Shown: positions 10,850 through 25,341, counted from the stretch's first letter. The stretch: DNA of 64,000 nt from Massariosphaeria phaeospora (GCA_011032825.1 JAADJZ010000002.1:496001-560000); one strand, 5' to 3'. A program made the numbers and translations. The notes: generated by a model from the letters alone, not told the origin.

Positions 10850-11653
10850 GGACCTAGAGTGCAGCTATCTGCAAGTGATTTCGTAGAGCTAGTCGCAGCA
10901 TCAGCTTCCTATGTTGCGATCGCGTCGGACCGCCGCACCCTCCGCAAAGCTGCGAAATGCCCTTGAGCAGGCTCGGATTATTGAGCGGCTCGATGATCGT
11001 CTTGTTGACACATGAAAAGCCCAGATAAAGCTGGGAGACACAGACTAGCGACGTGGAGCGGCGGGGGGCTCGCCGTCGATTTTCTTCAGAAAAAGTTAAG
11101 ACGAAACCCTGCCAAGCCCCGGTTCGGACGAACAATAATGCGCACACTACAATAAAGTGCGGCGGTGTTGGCAATCGTCTCTAGACCATCCAACAGCAAT
11201 ATCCCGACACTTTGTGCCATACGGAAAGAGGGGCATCTGCAATCGTGCATCGTTGCCCAATTTTGAGCCCCTTGGGCTTTGTCCCTTCGGAACCCCTCGG
11301 CTGAACCCGCATCGTACACCATCAGGACTCGACAGGATTGGGACGAATCTTAATCGTGTTCGGATTCCTGTCCTGATGCCCTCAGCTAATGCTGTGAACA
11401 GTACAGACCGTATGTATGCACCCGATGATTTACCGTACATCTTTTCTCCGGTTACGACATCGGAGCTATGTTACGTGAGCATACGAGCAACGTGCAGTCT
11501 CCGTCCTAATCCGCAAGTAGTCCAAGGGGATGGGTATTGGCTGTAGTTTTCTGCCAGAGTACAACCCCTTCTCAGACTACGTCAAACAAGGTATGGTTCT
11601 CCTGACGCGATTAGATACGGAGATCAAAGTCGAGTTCCATACACTATTATCGA

Positions 11654-11685
11654 CTATTTAGTGCTATTTAGTGCTATTTAGTGCT
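11654..11685. repeat. Tandem repeat, 10 bp unit CTATTTAGTG x3
   Basis: Three perfect copies of the 10-mer followed by a partial one. Intergenic. Confidence 0.9.
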
Positions 11686-11800
11686 GTTCTTTATGGGCGT
11701 ATATCTCTTCGTCTATCTTCAGCCTCATAGAATCTACCACAGCATGGTCAAGGTCGGGAGGGCCATGGCTACTGGACTACTCACGCCATGTTTTGTGTGC

Positions 11801-11834
11801 TGTGTATAGATGTTGGCTGTGTATAGATGTTGGC
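11801..11834. repeat. Tandem repeat, 17 bp unit x2
   Basis: Two perfect copies of TGTGTATAGATGTTGGC, followed by a further TGTG. Intergenic. Confidence 0.9.
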
Positions 11835-12482
11835 TGTGGAACAGGGACTCGACCAACGCAAGAGCCGTTAGAAAAAAGTAAGACTCAGGAGATGAGATGG
11901 GTGTGCTCGGTGTTAGCTACCGAGTACGTGGCGCGTGTTCGCTGTTCCTTCCGCGCGCGTCATCGAGCGAGCATTTTCGCCGTTACTATTGACAACCCCC
12001 TCATGCCACATCTAGATAAAGACTCTTGTTCGACAATCAATCGGATGATGCAGTGGATATGCCGTGAAGCGGTGGTGGGGTCGTGTCAGCTCGTGAGAGG
12101 GCTCATGGTGTTGACGTGGGTCTAGTGGCCTGAGCGCGACGCTAAGCGAGCCATGCAGCATCGGATGACGGAGCTGTGGACTCTGCATCGACGCCTGCCA
12201 ACGTGCAACGGTCACGATAATCTGGGTAGACGCCTGCAAATCCAAGTATTTTCTTTGTCTGCGTCCAATCCCATCTGCACCCGCCTGTGCGTCTCACCAA
12301 TGGAGCTGCCTGAGACGCGCGACCCCTGTGGCTAGCTTTCCCAACCTCCTCCAGCCTCATGCAGACCAACCACCTCGGGACGGAATCAACCACAAAACTG
12401 ACCCTGCAGCCAGCTATGTAATCGTCCCAGCATACTATTTCCCTCCGCAGCATATCTTTCCTAGCGCCGCAATTCGAGCGAT

Positions 12483-15279
12483 ATGAGTGTGGAATCCGCC
12501 TTCCAACTCAAGCATACCAACGGTACGTGACCCGCCGAGCCATGTCACTACCACCGCAAAGCTAATCAGATGCGTGTGAATAGTCAGCCGTCCCCGTCTT
12601 TCGCACTCGAGCTCGCAGCAGAGCCTTGCCGCCTCGCAGGCGGCTTCGGAAGGATACTACAGTCTGTCCGAGAACACGTCAAGCGAGAGTGAGGGTCCCG
12701 GGTCCCACTCACGCTACCACACCCCCGCGCAGAGCCATGAGCAATTGCAGCAGCACTCTGACGCCCCGGTAACATCTTTGCGAGGCGTCGGTCTCCCTCG
12801 CCAGCCCACCCACGACCGCAGCCTCCCCCAGCGCCAGTCGCCAACCGTCTCGACCATCGCCGAAGAGCGGCCCGACACAGGGAAGAACTCGCAGCGCCGC
12901 GAAATGGACTCGGAGTCGCTGGCCACTACGCCTGGCGCGGACAACACGCCGTACATCCGCTTTGCCATCGACCAGCTCACGCGAGATGAGGACGTCCGCG
13001 GCTCGCGCCAGTACCCACGCGTCGCTCCGGCCGTCGTCGCAGAGGAGGACTACCCAGTCGAAAGAATCGTGTCTGACAATGGGTTGGGTTACATGGCCCA
13101 AGAGCAGGCGACACAACAAAGATTATCTCAGCACATATCTCGCAAGCCGGTACGGCACACGCCTATACAAAGCGGCGACTCTACACAGCAGCCATACCCA
13201 CCTCAGCAACAACAAACATACACCTCACAACAACCTTACAATCCACACCACCAGCCCATCGTCCCTACATCGCAACGCCAACGAGACGTATTCGTACCTT
13301 TTCAGCCAACGCCCGATTCGCTGCCACACACTCCCCTGCGCTTTCTCCCCAGCATTCTTCGGCCGCTATGGCTTGGCATCTTCATCTTCCTCTGCTTGCT
13401 TATGCTGGCCTCTCTTATCATCTCCGCTGTGTTCTCCAACCGCAATAGCGGGAACGGTCTCTGGAACTACGGCGCCTTCGGTGACAGCCGCTACTTCATC
13501 TTCGAATACCTACCGACTATGCTCGGTATGATAATACTAATGTGGCTCATCCAAATACAAGTGGCCCTTCAGCGCATCGTGCCTTTTATCGCCCTAGCGT
13601 CCGGATCGACTCGCCAACGCTCCGAAGCGGTTTTTCTCGAGCTGTATCCGATGCAGTTCCTTCTCCCAAGATTGGAGCACTTCCGGGCTGGCCAGCCGCT
13701 GATCGGAGCATGCTATCTTGTCTTCTGGCTATTTTCCTGGACCATCCCTCTTCTCGCTTCGGCTTTTAACGTACGCTACGACACGACTACACGCATCTGG
13801 CGATGGGTAGCGGTGCAGGGCATCATCTGGACTGTGGTCTCGTTATACCTACTCCTTATCCTGGCCCTGATCTTCCTGATCATATTTCTCCGCAAACACA
13901 CCGGCCTGAAATGGGACCCCCGATCTCTGGCCGACATCGTCGCGCTTTTAGGGCGCTCAAACACCATGGGCGATTACAGCGGCTCTGAGACCTTCGGCAA
14001 GGCCGACTGGCAGCCTATGCGAAACCGTGCCGATCGCATCGGATATTGGAGCACTACAAAGCGACCAAACGATGTCTTCTACGGAATTGGAGAGGAAGGC
14101 GGATCGACCAGGCAATATTCGGTTGAGCAAGGCCGCATCACAGAGAAGGGCCCGGAGCGGACGTATCCCGAACCCACCGTGCAAGACGGACAGCCTGCGC
14201 ATGACTTCTCTATTCGAATGGATCTCCGCAGTCCTCGCCTTCGTTTGAGGTACCTTCCATGGTATCTTCGCGACACTTCGGTTGTTGCGTGGATCGTTAT
14301 CGCATTTGTCCTCTTCATCGCTTGGCTCGTCGTAAGCTTTGTTAACAGTGCTGTCCGTGTAGGCTTCCTACCTCAGGTCTTCGCGCGCACAAATGCTGGG
14401 GGCTTTTCGGCTAGCAACTTCCTGTACTCCTTCGTACCCGCTCTTATTGGCCATGTCCTCTTCCTCATCCTCTTGACATTCGACTACTCCCTCCGAGCGC
14501 TACGACCGTACGTCTCCTTATCATCCCAAGGCGGCGCCACGGCAGAAGCGTCCCTGCTAGTGGACTATTCTTCCCGTCTTCCTATCTCGGTCACCCTTGC
14601 CGCGCTAGACAACAAGCACTACCAGAACGGTCTCCTGTCTCTGGTCTCTCTCTGCTCGGCGTCCTTGCCTATCCTTGCCGGTGGATGCTTCTGGACGCAG
14701 TGGTATTTCGAGAGTGACGTTGTCCGCGTGGCGGCTGACCTACCCGGCTATTACGCACTATGTGTCTTCCTGGCACTCTACACCGTCAGCTTGATAGCTC
14801 TCCTTCCTGGCCGTCACCGTGGCGCCCTTCCCCATCGATCGACCAGCCTAGCGGAGATGACCTCTTGGGTGTACCAGAGCCAGATCCTCACAGACCGCGC
14901 ATTCTCAAAGCCCGCTACAAAGGCCGAGCTAGTAACCCGGCTTATGGGATCTGCCTATCTGGATCGAACCTGGGCACAGAGCCTGACCGCTCTCGTCCGG
15001 CCGAGTCGCGACAACCTGCGTGGCGACTACCCCACGGATCCCGCTCTGCCAACCGAGAAGAAGGGCAAGGGACGCAAGCGCGACGTCGACGTCGAGGCCG
15101 ACAACAGGAACAGCGCCCTCGAGCCCAGCACGATCAAATTCGGCTTCGGCATCCACGTCGGCCGCGACGGACTCGAGCATCTCGGCATCGATCGCGTGCG
15201 CCGCGGCGGCGCGAACAGCGGTCGCGAGCTCGTTATCTTCGAGGAGCAGCGCCGTCAGGGTCGGGCTGGCGCTGTCTAG
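12483..15279 (+). CDS. DUF3433-like polytopic membrane protein
   Basis: Two exons: 12483-12522 and 12584-15279, with a 61 bp intron (GTACGT...TAG, GCTAATC branch), giving 911 residues. The first 13 codons lie in exon 1; the join restores one frame (HTN-V-SRPRLS) that runs without a stop to the end. Residues 1-270 are soluble and Ser/Gln/Pro-rich, with a Q-rich stretch near 210-235. Then come two similar sets of four transmembrane helices (about 275-450 and 565-775) separated by a hydrophilic loop. Each set opens with LRFLPSILRPLW- or LRYLPWYLRDTS-like sequence, as in the internally duplicated DUF3433 family of filamentous fungi. The C-terminus is basic (KKGKGRKRD) and cytosolic-looking. Function of the family is unknown; a plasma or organelle membrane location is inferred only from the helices. 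Confidence 0.82.
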
Positions 15280-15740
15280 CTCCATGATATGGAAGAGAGG
15301 CACCACCTACCTATACTTATACCCCTCCCACCGCATATCTCCGCCACCTCCATACCTACCTTCAAAAGTTGTACCTTTTTTTCACGAGCGCATGCATATT
15401 CACGCACGCACGAGTATCATTTTACCCACGGATTCTCACGGCTTCAACGGATCTTCATGGCGTTTCCCCCCTTTTTCGACTTTCATGCGCAAAAGGTTGT
15501 TTTCCTCTAGATTTTTATCACGAACACGCGTTCGACGCATGATAAGCGAGCATGGTGTTTACGGCGTTCTTTCTTGCTCTCCTGCATACCCGCAGTGAGG
15601 AGCGTGGCTTTCTGTATGTACAGGAATGTATGGCGGCGTACATATGTACGTGACGCATAATGTTCGATGTACAGATGAGTTGTGTATGTATGCATAGATA
15701 TATAGATCGATGGAAGCATGGAAGTCAGCTATGTATTTAC

Positions 15741-15772
15741 GACGGACGGATGGATGCATGGATGCATGGATG
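15741..15772. repeat. GGATGCAT-type imperfect tandem repeat
   Basis: Head-to-tail GGAC/GGAT then GGATGCAT units. Simple intergenic repeat. Confidence 0.75.
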
Positions 15773-15852
15773 ATAAGTAATAGTAATGGGATACGAGAGC
15801 ATTGCAGAGATGAATATACATACATACGCAATCCATACATACAAATAACTTA

Positions 15853-15893
15853 CTGCACCACCACTGCACCACAACTGCACCACAACTGCACAA
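15853..15893. repeat. 11 bp tandem repeat CTGCACCACAA, about 4 units
   Basis: Three full units (the first with one difference) and a partial fourth in a C/A-rich strand-biased run. Confidence 0.85.
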
Positions 15894-16435
15894 CACTTTC
15901 TTCTGTCTGTTTTCGTGCTTATCGGAACTCGGCTCTCTCAGGCTTATCCTACTACAATGAGAGGGTGATGCGTTTCACAGCGAGGTTGGTTAGGCGCCTC
16001 AACATCATCATCATGACACTGGAAGTTCTGAACAGAACAGGTCAATCAACAGCGTTCGTTACTTGGATGCCGAATTTCGAAGGCAATACAGACAGCCAGT
16101 CACTACATCACATATCAATCAATTCAAAGTCTGTATTTGAAAATCTGTATTTCCTGACTTGTGTGCAAATAGAGAAAGCTATCTGACCATGAAATAACAT
16201 CATGGTGTGAACTGGCAAGACACGCCCTGGCACGAGACCAAACCATGCAGCAGCTAGATACCTCTCATTTTTGAACACCCGAACATATTATGTCCTTCGC
16301 ACAGACCGGAAAGGCAGGTCCGAGGAAGGCGTGAATCTCACTTGGGGCGGCGGAAAAGACCTCGAAGTCGAGCGAGCACGAGCGGCAGCATCATCAGACG
16401 ACAAGCCCGAAGAGCCGCAGAAGATGCCGGGACAT

Positions 16436-18524
<2,089 letters not shown>

Positions 18525-18803
18525 CTTGTCTGTCGAGATGAGGAGTGGGGTGGAAAGGCAGATGTGTACGGCCGAGAGAGGAAGAGAAGACGTCGGGTGA
18601 GGTGGGTGGCGGGGTGAGGGCGTGGCCGTGTTTATGAGGCAGCGGTGGATTAGACGAGCCTTGGCACGAGCAAATTTGTCGCCGTGACGACAGAGGCAGG
18701 CGCGGGTCGAGTACCTTCTGCCGGGTGCTGAGGTGAAGGCGGCGTCGCGGCAAGTGAGAGCCCCGCCCGCGGCAGGCCGCCAATGAAAAGTCTGATTTGG
18801 GCC

Positions 18804-18913
18804 ATCCTCTTGACAGTGTAGGAGTTTCCAGCAATAGGCAGATAGCTGGCCTGTATCTTTACAAAGCCTGCTGTATCTAGCATACTAGGTAATGTCTAAG
18901 CAGGGCTTGTAGG
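18804..18913. repeat. Dispersed repeat R, copy 1
   Basis: About 110 bp closely related to the segment at 19202-19312: both contain ATCCTCTTGACAGT, TTTCCAGCA/TTTCAGCA, CTTTACAAAGCC/CTTACAAAGCC, and CTAGCATACTAGGTAATG in the same order and spacing. Direct orientation, about 400 bp apart. No coding capacity. Confidence 0.8.
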
Positions 18914-19201
18914 TCCGCACTGGAACCAAATTGTGCCAGCAAGGTGCCGGACATCGACGAGAGCCACAACAACGATGACGAGCATTGCCACCAACATGAG
19001 CAAGTCGATGATGATGCTCGTCTTGCAATGAAGACTACTAGGCGGATAGACAATCTGCGATATCGATGAGTCAGTAATAGAGCTTGAAGGTTAGGGTGAT
19101 GCTTACGCTAAAGATTGGACATACACTCACTGCATCCTTGACATCACCTCACTCGCACCCTCCTAACATAATGCGTTGCCGGTGTAGACAGGCTTTAGGC
19201 A

Positions 19202-19312
19202 ATCCTCTTGACAGTATAGGAGATTTCAGCAGCAGGCAAACCTGTTACCTGTATTCTTACAAAGCCCTCTTGTTTCTAGCATACTAGGTAATGCTTATGA
19301 CAGAACTTGTAG
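19202..19312. repeat. Dispersed repeat R, copy 2
   Basis: Second, diverged copy of the repeat at 18804-18913, same orientation. The 18-base block CTAGCATACTAGGTAATG is identical in both. Confidence 0.8.
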
Positions 19313-19929
19313 AGATGAGATGATATAGTCCAGAGGGGCGCATCGGCAACGAATCGTAGCAGCGGGGTGCTCGAGTACGAAGCGCGACAAACCACCGAAC
19401 GCGGAGAGAATGTGGAGTTCAGCTACACGCCAAGAGGTTCGACCCAACCGTACAAACCACCATTGTATCTGCCATCGAGACCTATGTCTTGGCCATAACG
19501 GCCTAGGAGTATGCTTGCCCTTTCCTGCGTGGCACAGCGCGGTCGACCATGTTTGACAAGGATGCTCCTCGGACGGTTTCGTTGGAAACTCTGGCCTCTC
19601 ATTAAGCGGAATGAAATACTTCTTGGTTCTCTGTCGTAGAACCTCACTAACCTATTGCTACAATGACACTTCGGAAAATCTTTCATGGTCTTGGAGTTTT
19701 GCTGACTTGACAAGAAAGAAACATCCTCGAAGAGGGTAACAGTGCGGGAAACGAAACAATGTCTCTTGCATGACTTTCAGGAGCATACAAACAGAAATAT
19801 GAAGACCCTGGGTTCCCAGCTTTTTGTGACAACGCATAGCTTTCCAAAATTGAGGAGAAATAGGCAACAGGACGTGTGAAAGTACAGCAAAACAAAAACC
19901 AGAGATTGCTTGAGTAGCTGCGTGGCTCT

Positions 19930-20601
19930 TAGTCGCTTCTAGAGTGTCCTTCTGGTCTTGTCTTCTCCGTACCAAGAATTGGGATTTTCAAGGAGGCCGT
20001 CCCCAGAGCACTCCACATTCCAAATGGCCGTATGCTAGTCACAGGATGGACGCTCATATACTGTATATGATATCTCCCACCTGCGACACCAATCCGAGAA
20101 GGTCCGTCCAGAGTAGTATCGGGGCTCACAGTCAAATACACGCTGTCGCGTCCAGGCAACTCCAAATATTGCGGTTCCATAGCGGACATATCAAGATGAC
20201 ATCGTGTAGCACCTGCGCCAGATATATACTCGATGGATCGATGCAGGTGTGCGTTCTCCCTCGTGAAAGATCCGAGGTGGATGACTTTCTCTGAAGTCAA
20301 TGAGGAAGCCGCACGGGTAAAACTTCTTCCAAGCCGCCAAGTGGAACAGCCGAATCCCCGCACCAACAATTAACGGACACCCATCATCTCGACACTCGGA
20401 TGCGCGCCACGAGCAGGACGGTTTACGGCGTGAGAAGCTGGCCATACCTTTGAGCCTCTCCAAAGAGTGATGGCTGCTCATCAATGGAGTCGACACTTGA
20501 GAAGGGGCGGCCGCTCTGGAAACAACCAATTCAAGAGCTTCGGAATGGACAGCAGACGTCGCTAGGCATAAGGATCTTCCAGCATCTCCAAATACTGTCA
20601 A
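19930..20601 (-). pseudogene. Possible decayed or unmodelled gene
   Basis: On the minus strand the frame ending near 19929 contains a stretch that reads like real protein (YLELPGRDSVYLTVSPDTT...GGRYHIQYM...FGMWSALG), preceded in another frame by HLAAWKKFYPCGFLIDF. The two cannot be joined by an obvious intron and no family is recognised. It may be an unusual multi-exon gene, a frameshifted remnant, or chance. Low confidence. Confidence 0.2.
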
Positions 20602-21764
20602 ACTGGGCCTCGGAAAGCCATTTCAGAACGGGAACAGCTACTCGCTCAAACCGACAGATCATCTTCCCGGCACTGGAGGGCTTTAGATGGCGAGCCCGCT
20701 GCGCGTAACACATGCAAAGGCAGCTAACCGTACAACTGAACATCGCAGATCAATATCGTAGACACCTTCCATCGCCTCTCGACGAACCCTCTCGAAGCTG
20801 CCGATGTACTGCGTAAATCCCAGCGTCGCCTGCATTCCGGTGACCCCCTACAAGGCTTGTCGAGACTATACCTTTGTCAAGGAAACATGGACACCGGGTT
20901 ACATCTGCCAATGCGAAAGGTTTCTGAGCACGAAGACCGTTGGAGAAAGATTTTGCACAATCTCTTGAGAGCCAAATGCTGGGGCATGGACCCCACTCGG
21001 TATTCCCTACTTCAAGGACCCGTACACTGGAGTACCTACTGTCTGTAGATACGTGGTTCTCTGCCTCAAAGGCGTAGTGCAGTTTGGACATCATACGCTG
21101 AAACAACAACACAGCTATTGTGGCACAGGTGAAGAAGTTGAGGTTCAGGATGAGTTGGCTTCTGTGGGAAGTCACTAGAGGCTACGAAATAGCAACGTAA
21201 AGTATGAGGACACTGAAGCCTGAGTAGCCCCTTGGAAGTACATGTCCTACTCCAGGACCTTGGTTTGGTGTCAACAACCGTAGTATCAGGGCCTCTTTAC
21301 GCCTTTTAATTTCCACAAGTTCGATGCCATGGAGGTGCTTGGCATTTGGAAACAGACATCTTGAAATTCGAAGGCGGTCTACCGTTTTCTTTGGGACCGG
21401 ATACATATTAGAGTCTTGATCGAAAGTATACACGAGACGGAACAACCTCTTTGCTCACACAGACACATCTTCGTTTTCGATCGTATGAAGTTGCGACAAA
21501 GAATCGGCGGCTGCCCACATAGTACGCTTAGTGGCCTTAGCGGTGTCCAGCCAACCAATGAGATGCGCGGAATCTTCCCCTGTCGCTACGTCATACCCTC
21601 ACGCGTGGTGCCCACGCGCGCACCTGGATCCTTACACTTGTTTTGGAGGCCAGCCCCAGCCTTGATAAGACGTGTCAATCAGCATGCAGCACTGCTCTAC
21701 CGCCCTGCGCGTTCCTTAACACTACTCTCCTCCGTACTTCACGCAAGTCGCCGCTACTGTCACT

Positions 21765-24022
21765 ATGAATGACCCCGGGCTCCACGAGCCGGCGCAGGAG
21801 GCTGCCGAGCATGTCGAGGATGACAACAATGAACAGCAGGCGGAAGAGGAAGAGGAGGATTATCTTGACCCGAGGTATGCGCGAGAAAAGCCCTACGTGT
21901 ATTCCCTAAGTCTAACGTTGTCCCAGTCGATATTGGTTTGCGAGCACGGCGTCTCCTCTCATTGCTGGCACGTTCGGACCTGTGGCAAATGCTTTCAGCG
22001 TGTGCGCCTTGGTGGAGAAGTGGAGGGTCTTTATTCCTACTGGAGCGGACGAAGGCCATGCGCAAAAGCTGGAGGATCCCAAATGTTAAGTCCCCCATCT
22101 ACTCTACAGCATGTGTCAAGCCATGGTCCCTTTCGAGCAACTTGTCGTAGCGACACAGCTCGAAGAACGCGACTACACCCAGTATTTCCTGGCTAACTCA
22201 AGCGCACAGGCTGATAGCGATAAATTCGATATCTCTGATCTTCGCCCTCACTTCGAATCTAGCGTTACTCTTAAACATGGGCCGTCGCCTGTCCTTCGCT
22301 GTCGGTCAGCCTATTACCATCGTCGGGTGGTACTTGGCTTCGTTCCTTCTCATCGGTCTCGTCTCCGCGGCTTCAACGTCCACATTCCAGTCCGAACCAC
22401 ACGCACAACATGCTCTTACCCAGGCCTACTATTACGCCATCATGGCTGCAGCTCTATACTTCATTATTGCGTCGCTGATGGTATTCACGGTCTATGGGGC
22501 TTACAAGGGGCATTATCCGAAAGAATTTCGACTCACATCCAGTCAAAGGACACTGATGCTCCAAACCATTGGTTTTATGATGTATATTCTTCTAGGAGCA
22601 CTTGTCTTTTCGAAGATAGAAGGCTGGCCATTCCTGGACGGCGTCTACTGGGCCGATTTTACATGCCTAACTGTTGGTATTGGTGGCGAGTTCGTACCTA
22701 AAACGCATACCGGCCGTTCTTTGCTATTTCCATATGCCATTGGCGGTATCGTCATGGTGGGTCTGGTCATTGGCTCCGTCCGTTCGTTAGTCCTTGAACG
22801 CGGCAAAGCAAAGATGTCGGCTCGCTTCATGGAGACGAAGAGAGAGAAGGTCCTTTCATCGCTGGATACGAAGCAAAGGACTATCAAAATCGGACTGTTT
22901 GAGAAGATCGGGTTTTCTGAGAAAGACCTTTCTGAATCGCAGAGAAGAGAGCAGGAGTTCAGGGTCATGAGACGCATCCAAGAGATTTCTGAGCGGAATC
23001 GGCGATACACTGCTCTCGCAATTTCCTCCACAGCTGCTCTTTTGCTGTGGTTCCTGGGTGCGGTTGTTTTCATGCACTCCGAGAAACCCCAAGGTTGGAG
23101 CTATTTCGTGTCGCTCTACTTCGCGTACACGTCTCTCCTGACTGTAGGGTACGGCGATTACTATGTGATTTCCAACTCCGGCAAACCGTTCTTCGTATTT
23201 TGGAGTCTGCTCGCCGTCCCTACTTTGACGATCTTGATAAGCAACATGGGCGATACCGTTATCAAAGGCTTCAAAGATGCCACTATCTGGATCGGCTCCC
23301 TTACAGTGCTCCCCGATGAGAACGGACTCGCAGCAACACTCAAGACAGGGCTCAAAAGATGGAAGCGGGGTGAGCTGTACGAGAAAGGAGAGGAAGACAC
23401 TCATGGCTCTTCGGAAAAGGCTCATTTCGATCGCCTTGGAAAGCACATCAAAGAAGGAGAGCTTGAACAAGCCGAAGAAGCGGGGGAACATGGAGATTAC
23501 TTGCAACGGGACATCCACTTCTACCATTTCATCTTGGCCAAGGAAATCCGGAACCTCATAGACGACGTCGATGTTTCGCCACCAAAGCAGTATACATATC
23601 AAGAATGGACTTTCTTTCTGCGACTCATCGGGCAAGACGAACGCGATTCTGCGCTGCACAGAAAACCCGAGGTTGAACACAAACGCAGCAAACACTCATC
23701 GCCCGCCCTCGGTGTCGCAGATGGAGGTGAAGCTGATAATAACGAATCTACCTGGAGCTGGTTAGGCATTCGCAGCCCACTCATGGGGACTCAAACAGAG
23801 GCACAATGGCTGGTGTCGAGGCTTACTGCTACGCTCGAGCTTGAGATGAAGAGGATGAGCTCGCACAACGCTGCGGAAAGGAACCATCCGCCACCTATCT
23901 CGCTAAGAGACTTGAAGAAACATAGATCAAAGAGCTCAGGATCAGGATCAGATTCAGAGAAGATCCTCAGTAAAGACTTGAGCGCTGCTGAGGTTCGAAG
24001 GAGAGGTCCAAATAATGTCTAA
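21765..24022 (+). CDS. TOK1: TOK1-type outward-rectifying K+ channel (8 TM, 2 pores)
   Basis: Three exons: 21765-21874, 21927-22084 and about 22203-24022, 695 residues. The first intron (52 bp) is clear; the second (22085-22202) starts GTTAAG and needs an AAG acceptor to hold the frame, so its 3' end is uncertain by a few codons. The N-terminus is very acidic. Eight membrane helices follow: YWFASTASPLIAGTFGPVAN is the first, and LIAINSISLIFALTSNLALL begins exon 3. Pore 1 has TVGIGGEF (246-253) instead of the usual GxGD, pore 2 a canonical TVGYGD (403-408) followed by SNMGD. The long cytosolic tail is charged. Two pores in eight helices is unique to fungal TOK channels, which let K+ out of the cell on depolarisation at the plasma membrane. 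Confidence 0.88.
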
Positions 24023-24459
24023 GGGTTGAAGACTCGGCACCGTAGAAACTTGCAATGTTACCAAACGTTATCAGGAGGGCTGTTCCGGGCGCCAATGACT
24101 TCTGGCATAGCGCGCACATTCGACCAATTTTCCGACTACGGCCACCTGAGAGGATTGGCAAACATTGCAGGTTTATACGTATAGTCAGGCACGCAGTCAC
24201 AACCTAGTATCCATTCAATCTAGCTCCACTTCACACAGGCGGACATTCAATTTACGCCACACTCTACTGGCTGATGGTCGACAGACTCGCCGTTTGACCA
24301 TTGACACGCTCTTCTAGCGTTTGTAATGCCGCGGAACCAACCGTGGACCTAATATACCATTAGATTACTATTGCTCTGAACCTTAACTTTAACTTGTAAC
24401 TTCTTACTCTATTTCCAGTAACAATTACGCCGTAGCTGCTCCTACTTGTCATCCGAGCG
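24023..24459. other. Intergenic region
   Basis: 437 bp holding the channel's 3' UTR and the promoter of the next gene. A short ACTTTAACTTGTAACTT run precedes the start. Nothing else recognised. Confidence 0.5.
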
Positions 24460-25341
24460 ATGCAGGCCATCTATGTAACTATCAGGGACGAGCCCGAAGA
24501 TGACACTGTGCCACTGCCAACTTATACACTTGCGAGTCCCCCAGAGCTCCTCCCGCTGTACCACCCGACGAAGTTCTATGCAGGACCCATCGCCGTATCC
24601 ATAGTGATCTTCATCGCTCTCCTCACCGCCGTCGGCCTCCTCCACAACCGCAAAAGGAAGCCAATATTCCTCGATGATAGAGCCTCACTTCCAGATCCAG
24701 TCGTAGCATACAGCCCCGGCCCCACCGATATGGTCAGTAGGCATTCAAAGACGCCTCCGCGTAGCGCTCCGCCAGCCAGTCCAGACCGCGTCATCGTTTC
24801 AGCACACAGACTGCCCACCTCGAGTAGCAACTACAGCCAACCCTTCGGCGGCGGTGCAATGCCGGCCGCCGGCTACGAGCAGAACCACTTCTCCAAGCGG
24901 TTCGACTTCGACCGTTCTCAGGAGTCGTTCCATCTGCGCCCTACTCGCCATGCTTCTCCGGACTCGCTACGCGTGCACTCAGACCGACAACAACAACAAC
25001 ATTCACCGGAGCCGCTGTATACGCGCCCCGACCGATACCCGTCGCCGCAACCGCTACATACACGCCCTACCCACTACAATTCCCGAGGATCGTCCCCTGT
25101 GCCCTCAATGCAATCTGGGTACCAGGAATCGCTTGACAGCCCATCGCCAGGGCCGAGATTCGAATCAGAGGAACTAGCAGCACGTGTACCTGTGGAAAGG
25201 CCGTTTTCGGAGAGCACCAACAATTTCATCTTTGGGGAAATGCCGGAGGAGGCTCGTCATTTGCCGATTAGAGATAGTCTGCTGGGATCGTTTGTTCCGG
25301 AGAGTCCTGCTCCAGCACATATTCCTGGGGATCCGGAATAG
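24460..25341 (+). CDS. Hypothetical single-pass membrane protein with Pro/Ser-rich tail
   Basis: Single exon, 293 residues. Residues 1-38 are acidic/polar and lack a signal peptide; one hydrophobic helix (about 41-61, AGPIAVSIVIFIALLTAVGL) is followed by a basic HNRKRK stop-transfer cluster. This gives an N-out, C-in topology by the positive-inside rule. The cytosolic part is disordered, with repeats of HTRP/YTRPDRYPSPQPL type around 175-210 and Ser-Pro sites. No family recognised; the shape resembles fungal plasma-membrane proteins of unknown function, and the tail may serve in signalling or endocytosis (inference). An ATTTCCAG just upstream resembles an intron acceptor, so a 5' exon is possible. 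Confidence 0.6.
   Translation: MQAIYVTIRDEPEDDTVPLPTYTLASPPELLPLYHPTKFYAGPIAVSIVIFIALLTAVGLLHNRKRKPIFLDDRASLPDPVVAYSPGPTDMVSRHSKTPPRSAPPASPDRVIVSAHRLPTSSSNYSQPFGGGAMPAAGYEQNHFSKRFDFDRSQESFHLRPTRHASPDSLRVHSDRQQQQHSPEPLYTRPDRYPSPQPLHTRPTHYNSRGSSPVPSMQSGYQESLDSPSPGPRFESEELAARVPVERPFSESTNNFIFGEMPEEARHLPIRDSLLGSFVPESPAPAHIPGDPE

Larger units (their letters stand above)
10850..12482. other. Intergenic region with two small tandem repeats
   Basis: 1.6 kb between divergent genes (AIM11 leftward, DUF3433 rightward). Several open frames of 60-130 codons occur on both strands, none with recognisable family motifs or plausible splicing. Two short tandem repeats are listed separately. No tRNA-like cloverleaf found. 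Confidence 0.5.
15280..16435. other. Intergenic region between convergent genes, with tandem repeats
   Basis: 1.16 kb with GGATGCAT-type and CTGCACCACAA repeats and no credible gene. The reading frame covering 16271-17137 on the plus strand is the antisense shadow of the helicase. Confidence 0.5.
18525..21764. other. Long gene-poor interval
   Basis: 3.2 kb between divergent genes. It holds two diverged copies of a short dispersed repeat (18804 and 19202) and a possible decayed gene on the minus strand near 19.9-20.6 kb. Other open frames (19.4-21.4 kb) overlap each other without motifs. Confidence 0.5.
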
